Shown one piece after another: positions 19,432-28,692 of a DNA stretch of 64,000 nt. Positions within the stretch are counted from its first letter, which is position 1, and the number at the start of each line of letters is the position of its first letter. The notes below the pieces were generated by a model. The model worked only from the letters and a program-made list of their open reading frames with translations, was not told the DNA's origin and ran no database searches. Position numbers and translations under genes: made by a program. Origin of the DNA: Clostridiales bacterium (GTDB taxonomy: Bacteria; Bacillota; Clostridia; Saccharofermentanales; Saccharofermentanaceae); NCBI GenBank assembly GCA_017552455.1, contig JAFZPX010000062.1, positions 107,936 to 171,935 on the forward strand, written 5' to 3'.

Positions 19432-20286
19432 ATGAGAATTGCCGTAATTATCATCTTAACAGCGATCCTCGCGATCGGAGTTTGTATATTTGTATGGGGG
19501 CTTATCGAAGCCGCCTGTCTTAAGGTCGTACGAGACAAGATCGCTGTCGGAAACGCCTCTTCTGAAGGCTCTTCTGACCTTAGAATCATATACTTTAGCG
19601 ACCTTCACAAGGAATTCTGCCTCGTCCCCGTAAAGCGTATCCTCAAGGTAATACGCGAAGAATACGAAGCTTCAGGGCTTGATGCGGTGGTTTTCGGCGG
19701 GGATATATGTAATAAAGCCAAGCACGCTCCCATGGCTCTGCCCTATATCACAGCCATAGCAGAACTATGCACGGAGCTTAAGGTCCCTTTTATGGCTGTC
19801 ACAGGCAATCACGACGCCAAGATGGATGCCGAAGAGCTCGGGGCTTTCCCTTTCGACAACATGAACGGATGCATAAAGTATCTCAAATCGCGCCGTGACG
19901 GCCGCTATATCGCTTTCGCGGGTGTAGGCGACACAGGAAGGCATGAACGCGTCTGGATGACGCCTCCTGCGCCCTCAGCGGGGATAGATTACGCATCGTA
20001 TATTCTGCTGTCACATAACCCTGACCTGATCCTTCACATGCCTTCTATCCCGTTTAAGGTAGATGTCATGATTTCAGGCCATATACACGGCGGCCAGATA
20101 AGAACGCCCTTAGGCATCGAGTTCTGGCTTAGGCGCGACGATCTGCCCTACAGAGGCATAATCTCAGGCCTTCACGACATCGAAGGCACCAAGGTATATA
20201 TCTCCAAGGGCTTAGGATGCGTCCTTCTTCCCATCCGCATCTGCGCAAGATCGGAAGTTAATGTGATCGATCTGTACTGCGAATAA
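19432..20286 (+). CDS. YkuE-like membrane-anchored metallophosphoesterase
   Basis: The 284-residue protein has an N-terminal membrane helix (about 3-25) and a calcineurin-type phosphoesterase domain. All metal motifs are present: FSDLH, GGDIC, GNHDAK, LSHNPD and SGHIHGGQ. The helix and the family resemble Bacillus YkuE, a metal-dependent phosphoesterase at the cell surface; the substrate here is unknown. The ribosome binding site is poor (GAAGAAAATTAAG). It is transcribed divergently from ydbC and ends before a 10-bp hairpin. Confidence 0.87.
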   Translation: MRIAVIIILTAILAIGVCIFVWGLIEAACLKVVRDKIAVGNASSEGSSDLRIIYFSDLHKEFCLVPVKRILKVIREEYEASGLDAVVFGGDICNKAKHAPMALPYITAIAELCTELKVPFMAVTGNHDAKMDAEELGAFPFDNMNGCIKYLKSRRDGRYIAFAGVGDTGRHERVWMTPPAPSAGIDYASYILLSHNPDLILHMPSIPFKVDVMISGHIHGGQIRTPLGIEFWLRRDDLPYRGIISGLHDIEGTKVYISKGLGCVLLPIRICARSEVNVIDLYCE

Positions 20287-20302
20287 TCAGCCGCAAACAA
20301 AA

Positions 20303-20328
20303 ACAAACCGCTCGGGTAAGCGGTTTGT
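20303..20328. terminator. Ten-bp hairpin downstream of the phosphoesterase gene
   Basis: Arms 20303-20312 and 20319-20328 are perfect, with a 6-nt loop. On the minus strand a T-rich tail follows. On the plus strand there is none. It would end minus-strand transcripts that pass the glgP terminator, and may also shape the 3' end of the plus-strand gene. Confidence 0.6.
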
Positions 20329-20508
20329 CTAAACAACAACATAAAAAGTTCGGGCAAAATTTTTATGAGAGTGACCAAAACGGCAATTCGTACTGATCAC
20401 AATTCAATGATAACATTACGGCTCCTATAAACAACAACCCTAACATTGTCATTAATAACAAAAATTTTAGTATTTGCTTAGTTTTTATTGCAAAAACACC
20501 TAAAGTAA

Positions 20509-20534
20509 ACAGGCGCCCCATACGGGACGCCTGT
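20509..20534 (-). terminator. Terminator of the glycogen phosphorylase gene
   Basis: Seven-bp arms (20509-20515 and 20528-20534), extended inward by C/G pairs, form a strong hairpin on the minus strand. It is followed by GTTTACTTTA. It begins 28 bp after the glgP stop. The rest of 20329-20508 is A+T-rich and holds only a doubtful 17-codon frame. Confidence 0.75.
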
Positions 20535-20562
20535 AATCATAGAATCGTTGTAAACCCTTGAA

Positions 20563-22950
20563 TTACTTGATCTTGATAGGCTTAACCTTCCAGATCTCGT
20601 CAGCATACTCCTGGATCGTACGGTCGGAGGAGAATCTGCCGGAGTTAGCGATGTTGAGCCAGCACTTCTTAGCCCAAGCGAGCTCGTCCTTGTAATCCTT
20701 GTACAGACGGTCACGTGTCTTACGATAATCATCGAAGTCGCCGAGTACATAGTAAGGATCACCGGGCTGCCAGTTATCGCCGTAGATGAGGCCGTTGTAG
20801 AGGTCTCTGAACATTCCTGTACCCTCATCGTTGAATGTACCGTCGATAAGTCTGTCGAGGGCCTTCTTGATGCCGGGGATGTTCTCATACTGCCACTGAG
20901 GATTGTAGTAAGCCTTTGTTGCAGCCATATCCTGTGCACGGCAGCCGAAGATGTAGATGTTGTCGTTGCCGACAGACTCTGCGATCTCAACGTTAGCACC
21001 GTCCATTGTTCCGAGTGTAACAGCACCGTTCATCATGAACTTCATGTTACCTGTACCGGAAGCCTCGAGACCTGCTGTGGAGATCTGCTCAGATACATCT
21101 GCTGCAGGGAAAAGCTTCTCACCGTTAGATACGTTGTAGTTCTCAACGAATACGACCTTGAGCTTCTTGTTAACCTTAGGATCAGACTCGATGAGCTTAG
21201 CGATCTCGTTGATGAACTTAATGATAGCCTTAGCTCTGAAGTAACCCGGAGCAGCCTTAGCACCGAAGATGATAGTTACCGGAGGCATATCGAGCTTCGG
21301 ATTCTCCTTGATTCTGTCATAGAGGTTAAGAGCATAGATAGCATTGAGGAGCTGTCTCTTATACTCGTGGAGTCTCTTGATCTGGATATCGTATACAGAA
21401 TCAGGATTGAGCTTGATGCCTTCCTTCTTCTCGAGGTAATCAGCGAGCTTAACCTTCTGAGATCTCTTAACCTTGAGGAACTTCTTAAGAACCTTCTCAT
21501 CGTCAGCAAACTTCTCGAGTTCCTTCAGGTCCTCAAGATGTGTTACCCAGTGATCGGAACCGAGCAACTCTGTGATGAGCTCACCAAGCTCAGGGTTACA
21601 AGTTCTCAACCATCTTCTGGGTGTTACACCGTTTGTCTTGTTGGAGAACTTCTCAGGATAGATCTGATACCAGTCGTTCAAAGTCTCTCTCTTAAGGATG
21701 TCTGTGTGGAGCGCAGCAACACCGTTAACGGAATGAGAACCGTAAACAGCGAGCCAAGCCATCTGGATCTTACCGTCGGACAGAGGGCTCATGCGGTCGA
21801 TAACGTCTGAATACAGACCATTCTCGTACATCTGAGCTCTGAACTGGTTGTTGATACCCTCGATGATCTCGTAGATTCTCGGGAAGAGGAATCTGAAGAT
21901 GGAGATATCCCATCTCTCGAGAGCCTCCTGCATTACTGTGTGGTTTGTATAGCAGAATGTATCCTTTGTGATCTCCCATGCTTCTTCCCACTTGATGCCG
22001 TTCTCGTCTACGAGAAGTCTCATAAGCTCGGGGATACCGATAACAGGGTGAGTATCGTTAAGCTGGATTACATTGTACTTAGCGAAATCGTGAAGGTCAT
22101 CGCCGTGAGCCTTCTTGTACTTTCTAATGATATCCTGCAGTGAAGCGGATACAAAGAAGTACTGCTGTCTTACACGCAGAACCTTACCGTCGTAAGAAGA
22201 ATCGTTAGGATAGAGGACTCTCCAGATATCCTGAACTCTGTTTCTCTCGATAACGGCGTCATCGAATCTCTGTGAATTAAAGAGATTGAAGTCGAACTCC
22301 TGAGCAGGCTCAGCCTTCCAAAGTCTCAAAAGGTTGATGTTCTTTGTGCCGTAACCTGTAATAGGAAGGTCATAAGGAACAGCCCATACATCCATATCGT
22401 TGTAGTGGACCTTGACCTTTCTGTCGTATCTGGGGAGTGTGAAAGGATAACCGTGCTCCATCCAGGAATCCGGATACTCCTTCTGGAAACCGTTCTCGAT
22501 CTGCTGACGGAAAAGACCGAATCTGTAAAGGATTCCGTAACCGTCTACAGGGAGATTAAGTGTAGCGCATGAATCCATGAAACATGCTGCAAGTCTTCCG
22601 AGACCACCGTTTCCGAGTGAAGGGTCTGTCTCTTCTTCGAGAATATCGGTAAGGTTCATACCGAAGTTCTCCATAGCCTCCTTAGCCTGGTCGTAGATAC
22701 CGAGGTTAACAAGGTTGTTAAGAAGTGATCTTCCCTCGAGGAACTCTGCGGAAAGATAATGTGCCTGTCTCTCGGGCAGATATGTCTTTCTTGTAGAAAG
22801 GAAGTCATCGGAGATGATCTCAACTACAGTCTTTGACAAAGCTTCCCAATAGTCTGCGGGCGAAGCCATCTCGAGAGGAAGTCCTGTACTTGCTCTCATG
22901 TGAGCCTGCATTTTCTCTTCAAGTAACTTAGCTGTTATATTCTTGGCCAT
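20563..22950 (-). CDS. glgP: Glycogen/starch alpha-glucan phosphorylase
   Basis: The 795-residue enzyme belongs to GT35. It shows ERQAHYLSAEFLEGRSL, the catalytic EEDPSLGNGGLGRLA-type loop (here ETDPSLGNGGLGRLAACF), and the PLP region EASGTGNMKFMMNGAVTLGTMDGANVEI, whose lysine carries pyridoxal phosphate. It releases glucose-1-phosphate from storage glucan. ATG at 22950 is chosen because AGGAGGG lies 7 nt upstream; the frame is open 33 codons further but that stretch is non-coding in character. It is a single gene with a clear promoter and terminator. Confidence 0.97.
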   Translation of the reverse strand: MAKNITAKLLEEKMQAHMRASTGLPLEMASPADYWEALSKTVVEIISDDFLSTRKTYLPERQAHYLSAEFLEGRSLLNNLVNLGIYDQAKEAMENFGMNLTDILEEETDPSLGNGGLGRLAACFMDSCATLNLPVDGYGILYRFGLFRQQIENGFQKEYPDSWMEHGYPFTLPRYDRKVKVHYNDMDVWAVPYDLPITGYGTKNINLLRLWKAEPAQEFDFNLFNSQRFDDAVIERNRVQDIWRVLYPNDSSYDGKVLRVRQQYFFVSASLQDIIRKYKKAHGDDLHDFAKYNVIQLNDTHPVIGIPELMRLLVDENGIKWEEAWEITKDTFCYTNHTVMQEALERWDISIFRFLFPRIYEIIEGINNQFRAQMYENGLYSDVIDRMSPLSDGKIQMAWLAVYGSHSVNGVAALHTDILKRETLNDWYQIYPEKFSNKTNGVTPRRWLRTCNPELGELITELLGSDHWVTHLEDLKELEKFADDEKVLKKFLKVKRSQKVKLADYLEKKEGIKLNPDSVYDIQIKRLHEYKRQLLNAIYALNLYDRIKENPKLDMPPVTIIFGAKAAPGYFRAKAIIKFINEIAKLIESDPKVNKKLKVVFVENYNVSNGEKLFPAADVSEQISTAGLEASGTGNMKFMMNGAVTLGTMDGANVEIAESVGNDNIYIFGCRAQDMAATKAYYNPQWQYENIPGIKKALDRLIDGTFNDEGTGMFRDLYNGLIYGDNWQPGDPYYVLGDFDDYRKTRDRLYKDYKDELAWAKKCWLNIANSGRFSSDRTIQEYADEIWKVKPIKIK

Positions 22951-22978
22951 AACGACCCTCCTAATAAAAACTGCAATT

Positions 22979-23007
22979 ATTTTATCTAATAGAGGCAAGT
23001 AGGTCAA
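22979..23007 (-). promoter_or_regulatory. Promoter of glgP
   Basis: On the minus strand TTGACC (23007-23002), a 17-nt spacer and TAAAAT (22984-22979) lie 28 bp before the ATG. This is a near-consensus housekeeping promoter. Confidence 0.75.
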
Positions 23008-23128
23008 TTTGAACAAATGTCTAAAGTGTGAATTATATAATATAAACAAATTTGATTGATAATTCGCGCCCGCTGTAATAAACTCTATTAATAATATAAG
23101 TAACTAAAATATAAGGCGGTCACTATTG

Positions 23129-24016
23129 ATGAATTTTTGGGCAGCGGCAGCAGTTGCAGCAATCTTGGGAGCTATAGTGGGTTATGCACAGACATTTGTC
23201 TTTGCCAAGATCCCCGAGAAATGGCTTCAGGACTACGGTGTAAAGGAGACTGACCCGGATTTTCGCTTAAGTAAGAGAATGAAGCTCATCCCTCACGGCG
23301 TGCTTTCTGCACTCTTTTGTGCCGCTATCTATACGCTTTTCGTAGTGTTCAGCTTCAATGCGTATGTTTCTCCCCCCGCCTTTTTCCATGTAATCGCACT
23401 TTTCCTCGCGACTCCCGTCATTGTTATCGTAATGATGTCGGACAGACTTAACCGCATCATCCCCGACGAATGCTCGATAGCTCTCGCTATTATCGGAGTT
23501 TTCCTTATCATCGGCGACTTCTTCGAGCGCGACGTGTGGTTCACAGAGCAGGCAGCATGGTATGTGCCCCTCCTTAACAGGATTATCGCAGCTTTGATCG
23601 GAGGAGGCGTACTCTTCCTTATCAACTTCATCTGCCTTACATTCCTCGGCAAAGAAGGCATGGGCCAGGGCGATATGAAGCTTCTTGCCGCATGCGGACT
23701 CGTCACAGGCTGCTACGGCCTCATCGTAGTGCTCTATGTAGGTATCATCGTTGCTTTGTTCTTCGCAGTTCCGCTCATCATCAGGAAGTACAAGCGCAAG
23801 GCTGACGAGAAGAAAGAGATCGCGAATGCTGAAGATCCTGCTGCCAAGAGACTCGAGATTGCAAGACGCAAGGCTCAGATCCACTTCGCAGATGACCCTG
23901 ACTACCTGGCATTCGGTCCCTTCCTGGCACTCGGCACAGCTGTGTATATGGCCATGGAACCTTTCTTCGCATCTAAGATGATCGAATACTTCTCTTTGTT
24001 CAATCTGGCTTTCTGA
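23129..24016 (+). CDS. Prepilin peptidase (A24, type IV leader peptidase family)
   Basis: The 295-residue membrane protein has about eight helices. The two catalytic aspartates of A24 peptidases are visible: Asp105 in SDRLNRIIPDE and Asp182 in GMGQGDMKL (GxGD motif). Such enzymes cleave the leader of type IV pilins or pseudopilins at the membrane. The N-terminal zinc/methyltransferase domain of PilD is absent, as in many Gram-positive forms. ATG at 23129 is taken rather than the adjacent TTG; AAGGCGG precedes it. No pilin gene lies nearby. It is the first gene of a plus-strand operon. Confidence 0.87.
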   Translation: MNFWAAAAVAAILGAIVGYAQTFVFAKIPEKWLQDYGVKETDPDFRLSKRMKLIPHGVLSALFCAAIYTLFVVFSFNAYVSPPAFFHVIALFLATPVIVIVMMSDRLNRIIPDECSIALAIIGVFLIIGDFFERDVWFTEQAAWYVPLLNRIIAALIGGGVLFLINFICLTFLGKEGMGQGDMKLLAACGLVTGCYGLIVVLYVGIIVALFFAVPLIIRKYKRKADEKKEIANAEDPAAKRLEIARRKAQIHFADDPDYLAFGPFLALGTAVYMAMEPFFASKMIEYFSLFNLAF

Positions 24017-24017
24017 T

Positions 24018-25016
24018 ATGGATGAGAACAAGGGAAACATATCAACACTTGCAATAATCAAGCATAATTTCGGCCGTCCCGCAGTAATGACATGGGGCTG
24101 GCCTTTAATGATACTGTCCCTCATAACGCTTGCATTCCTCGGCCTGAGGTGTCTTCTTAACGACCCCGAGATGCTCTTCCCTGCAACATCTCTTGTAGGA
24201 TGCTCGGCACTGATGATACTTCTTACGCTGTGTGCACTTGTTCTGCCGGCTGTTATGTTCTCGAGGGGCATCGAAGACCGCGTAACCGGTCACTACACCG
24301 GCATCGGCACACTCATCCTCGCATTTATCTCAGGCGTACCACTCATGATGATAAGGATCCCTCTTTACAACATCATCGCCTGGCTAACATTAAGATTTAC
24401 CGGCAAGTCCATCTACCCTGTCTTCTTCCACGCAGACCCCGATTCAACTTACGGCAGCGTGCTCGCGATACTGTGCGACACGGTTATCCCCGCATTCGGT
24501 GTAGCTTTGTTCTTCTTCGGGTTCCTCTGGACAAGATTCAAGGGCACTGACAGATTCAAGGCTCTTGTCGTGGTAACAATAGCCTACGTACTCTTCTCAA
24601 TGGACTTCACTTCCATCCTCGCCATCGCAGCGGCAGGCATATGGTGCAGCTACTTAAGGGCACGCACACATAACATGTGGGCTCCTTTCCTCTGCCTTAT
24701 CTCCATGAACCTTTCCGAAATGATGCTTCCGGGAACACTGTCGCGCATCGACATCTTTGAAGTACAGACATACGCTGACATAGGCACGACATACTTCTAC
24801 TCCTCCCTGCCTTCTTTCTTCATGGGAATGGTACTTATACTGTTCTTCATCAGAGTTTTGGATTCTTTCTCCATCTCAGTAAGGCACGAGATAACAGGCA
24901 TGGAGTACGACGATACGATCCCTGCCTTTGACAAAAGCATTAACCTGTCTTTATTATTGACATTAGCAGTATTCATTACAGTTTGGGTGCTGATAATCAA
25001 AGGAGTCTATCTGTGA
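24018..25016 (+). CDS. CPBP-like membrane protein lacking the protease residues
   Basis: The 332-residue protein has about eight membrane helices. Residues about 155-235 follow the layout of CPBP/Abi intramembrane proteases: PAFGVALFFFGFLW, then VTIAYVLFSMDF, then AAGIWCSYLRARTHNMWAPFL. The catalytic EE-x3-R, F-x3-H and final H motifs are all replaced (GV, F, SMDF, LISMN). It is therefore probably a non-catalytic member or a convergent fold. It starts 1 bp after the prepilin peptidase stop, and its stop overlaps the GTG start of the AI-2E-type gene. The operon link is strong, but the job is unknown. Confidence 0.65.
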   Translation: MDENKGNISTLAIIKHNFGRPAVMTWGWPLMILSLITLAFLGLRCLLNDPEMLFPATSLVGCSALMILLTLCALVLPAVMFSRGIEDRVTGHYTGIGTLILAFISGVPLMMIRIPLYNIIAWLTLRFTGKSIYPVFFHADPDSTYGSVLAILCDTVIPAFGVALFFFGFLWTRFKGTDRFKALVVVTIAYVLFSMDFTSILAIAAAGIWCSYLRARTHNMWAPFLCLISMNLSEMMLPGTLSRIDIFEVQTYADIGTTYFYSSLPSFFMGMVLILFFIRVLDSFSISVRHEITGMEYDDTIPAFDKSINLSLLLTLAVFITVWVLIIKGVYL

Positions 25017-26230
25017 ACGATCACGAGAGATACATAAGAGACCGTGCGACGGTCATGAGCATAATCAAGTATCTTCTTATAGCTGCAGTTACAGCTCTGC
25101 TCCTTTTCTTCGCGGTCAGAATCATCTCTATTCTGGTGCCTTTCCTTATAGGATTCCTCCTCGCAAGGACCGCACATGCATTAGCTACGCCGCTTCATAA
25201 GCTGAACAAGAAGAATATCGCTCTCAACAGCAAGAAGAAAAAGAAGGTCGAGCTTCGCATCTACCTGTTCCTTGTAGTAATAATCATTCTCGCAGCCGCT
25301 TACGGCATCTTCTCTCTGCTCGGACAGGCAATGAGAGCCTTCGCCGCATTGCAGAATTACGCTTCAGACTTCTCCGATACAGATAAGATCTGGGAAACAT
25401 TGATGAAGATGTCCGAGAGCAACGGCGGCTTCATCAAGGACTCCTTTATCGAGACCATCATGTCGAATATATATCAGATCCAGTCAAGCATCTTGGAGCA
25501 GCTGCCCGACTTCATAAGCAAGACCGTATCCTCCATCTGGAGTATCATCGGTAATATCCCTTATGCAATCTTCGTAATCATCAGTGTCTTCATGAGTGGC
25601 TATTACTTCATTAGTGACGGTCCTACTGTATTGAAGGCATATATGAATACTGTTCCCAATCACGACTTCAGAAGAAGATCCATAGAGCTAGTAAACAACC
25701 TCTCAATCACGTTGTTCAGAGCGTTGGGAGGCTATCTGTTGCTCCTCATCATCACTATGGTCGAGTCATGGATCGCGTTCAAGTTTGCAGGCGTCGAGTA
25801 CGCCCTCGTACTTGCACTCGTAACCGCTGTTCTCGACTTCTTGCCGGTACTCGGAATCTCGGCTACAATGTGGCCTGTCATCATCTACTGTGCATTACAT
25901 GACAATCTCCAGGGCGCGATCATAATCATCATTGCCATGGCCATCATGACTGTACTTAGAAGATTCATCGAGCCTGCAGTCCTTGGAAAGACATTGCACC
26001 TGCATCCTCTCATGATGCTTATCTCCATGGCCCTCGGTGTCTATGTATGGGGCGCTATCGGTTTCCTGCTCGGACCTGTCGTATTCATCATCCTTCTCGA
26101 TGTATTCAAGGTCTTCGGTCTCGACAAGAAGTTCAAGGACTTCCTGTCCCGTGTACTGACTAAGTTTATGGGAAACAATAACGAGACGATAATCTCAGAG
26201 ACTACGGCAGATTCAGAACTCGAAGAGTGA
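25013..26230 (+). CDS. AI-2E family transporter (TqsA/YdiK-like)
   Basis: The 405-residue protein has about eight membrane helices in the PF01594 order. It includes VPFLIGFLLART near the N-terminus, the ILEQLPDFISKTVSSIWSIIGNIPYAIFVIISVFMSGYYFISD block, and the C-terminal ALVTAVLDFLPVLGISATMWP and GKTLHLHPLMMLISMALGVYVWGAIGFLLGPVV signatures. Members export small molecules or sodium; the substrate is not predictable. GTG at 25013 is selected because AAGGAG lies 7 nt upstream. It overlaps the preceding stop as GTGA. It ends directly against the convergent U32 gene. Confidence 0.9.
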   Translation: MNDHERYIRDRATVMSIIKYLLIAAVTALLLFFAVRIISILVPFLIGFLLARTAHALATPLHKLNKKNIALNSKKKKKVELRIYLFLVVIIILAAAYGIFSLLGQAMRAFAALQNYASDFSDTDKIWETLMKMSESNGGFIKDSFIETIMSNIYQIQSSILEQLPDFISKTVSSIWSIIGNIPYAIFVIISVFMSGYYFISDGPTVLKAYMNTVPNHDFRRRSIELVNNLSITLFRALGGYLLLLIITMVESWIAFKFAGVEYALVLALVTAVLDFLPVLGISATMWPVIIYCALHDNLQGAIIIIIAMAIMTVLRRFIEPAVLGKTLHLHPLMMLISMALGVYVWGAIGFLLGPVVFIILLDVFKVFGLDKKFKDFLSRVLTKFMGNNNETIISETTADSELEE

Positions 26231-27493
26231 TCATGCCATCGGCGCTATACCGCCGTCCTTATCTCCGTCACGACTTAAGAAAGTTAATTCAGGAAGATCG
26301 CACTTGCGGTCAAATCTTACGTTGAACTCTGTACCCGGATGAGGCACGCTGTCGAGCGCATTTCCTTCATTATCAACTATGGACATAACCTTAAGCGGAG
26401 CCTCGTAACCTACAGGCTTCAATACATTAAGGCTGTCTCCTGCATAGAGCTTATTCTTCTGCACCGCTTTAAAGGAGCCGTCAGGGTTCTTGCCTGTAAT
26501 CTGAGCCACAACGAAAGCGGGCTTAACGTATGTACGGTCTAACGCTACCTTCGCATCGTCCGAAGGAGAGTCGTAGAAGAAACCTGTGTCGTAGTCACGG
26601 TGCGTGAGCTTTTCGAGCAGGTCGGGCCAAGCGGGATCTACCTTCCAGCCCTCGGGGTCCTTAAGGTACAGATCCACAGCCTCGCGGTAGACCTTAGCCG
26701 TGACGGCAGCGTAGTAGTCGCCCTTGATGCGGCCCTCGATCTTAAGCGAGTCAACGCCGGCATCTACGAGATCCGGGATGTGCTCGATCATGGAAAGATC
26801 CTTGGAGCTTAAAATGTATGTGCCGCGCTCGTCCTGTTCTATCGGGAGAGCCTCATCTGGACGCTTCTCCTCCACAAGAGAGTATCCCCAGCGGCAGGGC
26901 TGGGCACAAGCACCGCCATTCGAACGGCGGCCCGTGAAGTAGTTACTTAAGATGCAGCGGCCTGAGTAGGAGATGCACATCGCGCCATGCACGAAAGCCT
27001 CCAGCTCGAGGTCAGACGGGATGTTGTTTCTTATCTGCTTTATATCGGCAAGAGAGAGCTCACGCGCAAGCACAATCCTTCGCGCACCCTGCTCATACCA
27101 GAAATTGCACGCATCGGAATTCGTCGTGGAAGCCTGCGTAGAGATGTGTATCTCGAGGTCAGGTGCGACTCTCTTTACATGCGCGAAAACACCGGGATCA
27201 CTTACGAGAACGGCATCTGCCTTCGCCTCGTGAGCGACGAAGTCGATCTCATCATCGATCACCTTCATGTCAGCCTCGAGGCCCATGATATTCATTGTCA
27301 CATAGCACTTAACGCCATGCTCGTGTGCATACGCGATGCAAGCCTTCATCTGATCGTGGTCGAAGTTGTCGGAGAAAGTTCTAAGACCGAATCTCTTTCC
27401 CGCCATATAAACGGCATCACAGCCGTAAGCGATGGCTGTCTTGAGCTTCTCGGGAGAACCCGCAGGAGAAAGTACTTCAGGACGGGAACTCAT
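26231..27493 (-). CDS. U32-family peptidase-like protein, probable tRNA hydroxylation protein TrhP
   Basis: The 420-residue protein has PEVLSPAGSPEKLKTAIAYGCDAVY at its N-terminus. It also has the U32 signature EAFVHGAMCISYSGRCILSNYF, with GGACAQPCRW following, whose cysteines can hold an iron-sulfur cluster. Bacterial members of this size (Bacillus YrrO/TrhP2, E. coli TrhP) introduce the 5-hydroxyl group of ho5U34 in tRNA using prephenate. The gene directly follows mltG, overlapping by 1 nt, much as yrrL precedes yrrN-yrrO in Bacillus. Only one U32 gene is present here, and no yrrM-like methyltransferase. Confidence 0.85.
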   Translation of the reverse strand: MSSRPEVLSPAGSPEKLKTAIAYGCDAVYMAGKRFGLRTFSDNFDHDQMKACIAYAHEHGVKCYVTMNIMGLEADMKVIDDEIDFVAHEAKADAVLVSDPGVFAHVKRVAPDLEIHISTQASTTNSDACNFWYEQGARRIVLARELSLADIKQIRNNIPSDLELEAFVHGAMCISYSGRCILSNYFTGRRSNGGACAQPCRWGYSLVEEKRPDEALPIEQDERGTYILSSKDLSMIEHIPDLVDAGVDSLKIEGRIKGDYYAAVTAKVYREAVDLYLKDPEGWKVDPAWPDLLEKLTHRDYDTGFFYDSPSDDAKVALDRTYVKPAFVVAQITGKNPDGSFKAVQKNKLYAGDSLNVLKPVGYEAPLKVMSIVDNEGNALDSVPHPGTEFNVRFDRKCDLPELTFLSRDGDKDGGIAPMA

Positions 27494-28692
27494 CAGCCCT
27501 CCTCCGAAGTCTCAGTTGTCTGCTGCCCTTCACCTGCAGCCTCAGCTGCGAGAGCCGCCTGATTAGCCTCCCAGTTTGCCTGGAATGTTGCTACATTGTT
27601 CTCGTGCTCAGCAAGCGTAACAGCGAACAGTGTGCCGCCGTTGCCGTCTGCACAGAAATACATATAGTTGGAGTTAGGCTCCGGATAGAGCGCAGCCTGG
27701 ATCGCATCCTGACCGGGCATGCAGATAGGTCCCGGAGGAAGGCCCTGATACATATACGTGTTATAAGGGCTGTCGAGCGCGATATCGTCTGCAGTAAGGA
27801 ACAAATCAGGATCGAGGCCGTTAAGTCTTCTAATGAAGTTTACCGTGGCATCAGAACCTAAGTAGTGCATGCTCTCGTCCGAAGAATTCATTCTGTTTCT
27901 GAATACGGATGAGATGTACATCATGTCCGTCATGTTGTTGGACTCAGCCTGGATTATGGAAGCGAGCGTCATTACCTGATCCATTGTCATGCCAAGAGAC
28001 TCAGCACGCTCGTAGTACTCGTCGTAGAGCTTGTTCTCAGTGTTGTTAAGCATAGTGGAGATGATCGTCTCCGCACTTGCGTTAACGTCGAACTGATATG
28101 TATCCGGGAACAGGTAGCCCGACAGGACGTGATCTCTTCCCTCTGTAAGTGCGATCTGCGAAACGAAGCGGTAGTCCGTAAACAGGTTCGGGCTGTCCAT
28201 GCACTCGTCCATCTCGGCATCGAGGAAAGTAAGTCCTGCCTCGTGGAGTCTGACCTTCATCTCCTCGTAGGTGATGCCCTCAGGGAAAGTAACGGTAACG
28301 CTTACAGACTTCTGTGTCAGAAGGAACATGATCTCATCGTAATCGAGGCCCTCGAGAAGATAGTGTGTACCTGCCTGATATGCACCGTCAAAGCCGTTTA
28401 CCTTCGAAAGCAGAGAGAACATAAACGTGTTGTCGATAAGGCCCAGTTCAAAGAGGTTGTCTGCGATATCTGAGGTCATATCACCTGTTCTGATGACAAA
28501 AGGAATGGCTCCCTCGGTGTTCATGTCCACCTTAAAGGAGCCGTCTTCGATAGAGGCCTGCAAGGCCGTAAATCTTTCTTCCTGTGTAATGACGTAATTA
28601 TAGCCGACATAAACGCCCATGATCGCGAAAGTCACGAGCAACAGAAGAATAACAAGTATATGTACAACAAACTTAAGCTTCTTTGGCAGCAT
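27493..28692 (-). CDS. mltG: Endolytic murein transglycosylase MltG
   Basis: The 399-residue protein has one N-terminal membrane helix (about 8-30) and an extracytoplasmic YceG domain. ASIIQAESNNMTDMMYISSVFRNRM contains the catalytic glutamate (AES in place of the usual EK/EA context), and SPYNTYMYQGLPPGPICMPGQDAIQAAL is the C-terminal signature. A Glu/Thr/Gln-rich tail follows. MltG cuts nascent glycan strands to end their polymerisation. Its start overlaps the end of typA/bipA by 20 nt and has only a weak ribosome binding site, suggesting coupling. Confidence 0.92.
   Translation of the reverse strand: MLPKKLKFVVHILVILLLLVTFAIMGVYVGYNYVITQEERFTALQASIEDGSFKVDMNTEGAIPFVIRTGDMTSDIADNLFELGLIDNTFMFSLLSKVNGFDGAYQAGTHYLLEGLDYDEIMFLLTQKSVSVTVTFPEGITYEEMKVRLHEAGLTFLDAEMDECMDSPNLFTDYRFVSQIALTEGRDHVLSGYLFPDTYQFDVNASAETIISTMLNNTENKLYDEYYERAESLGMTMDQVMTLASIIQAESNNMTDMMYISSVFRNRMNSSDESMHYLGSDATVNFIRRLNGLDPDLFLTADDIALDSPYNTYMYQGLPPGPICMPGQDAIQAALYPEPNSNYMYFCADGNGGTLFAVTLAEHENNVATFQANWEANQAALAAEAAGEGQQTTETSEEG

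Noticed and set aside
23267..24271. Long minus-strand frame of 334 codons opposite the prepilin peptidase and CPBP-like genes
   Set aside because: It is the antisense of membrane-protein codons. It is rich in His, Cys, Ser and Glu without any domain pattern, has no ribosome binding site, and the plus-strand genes are clear.
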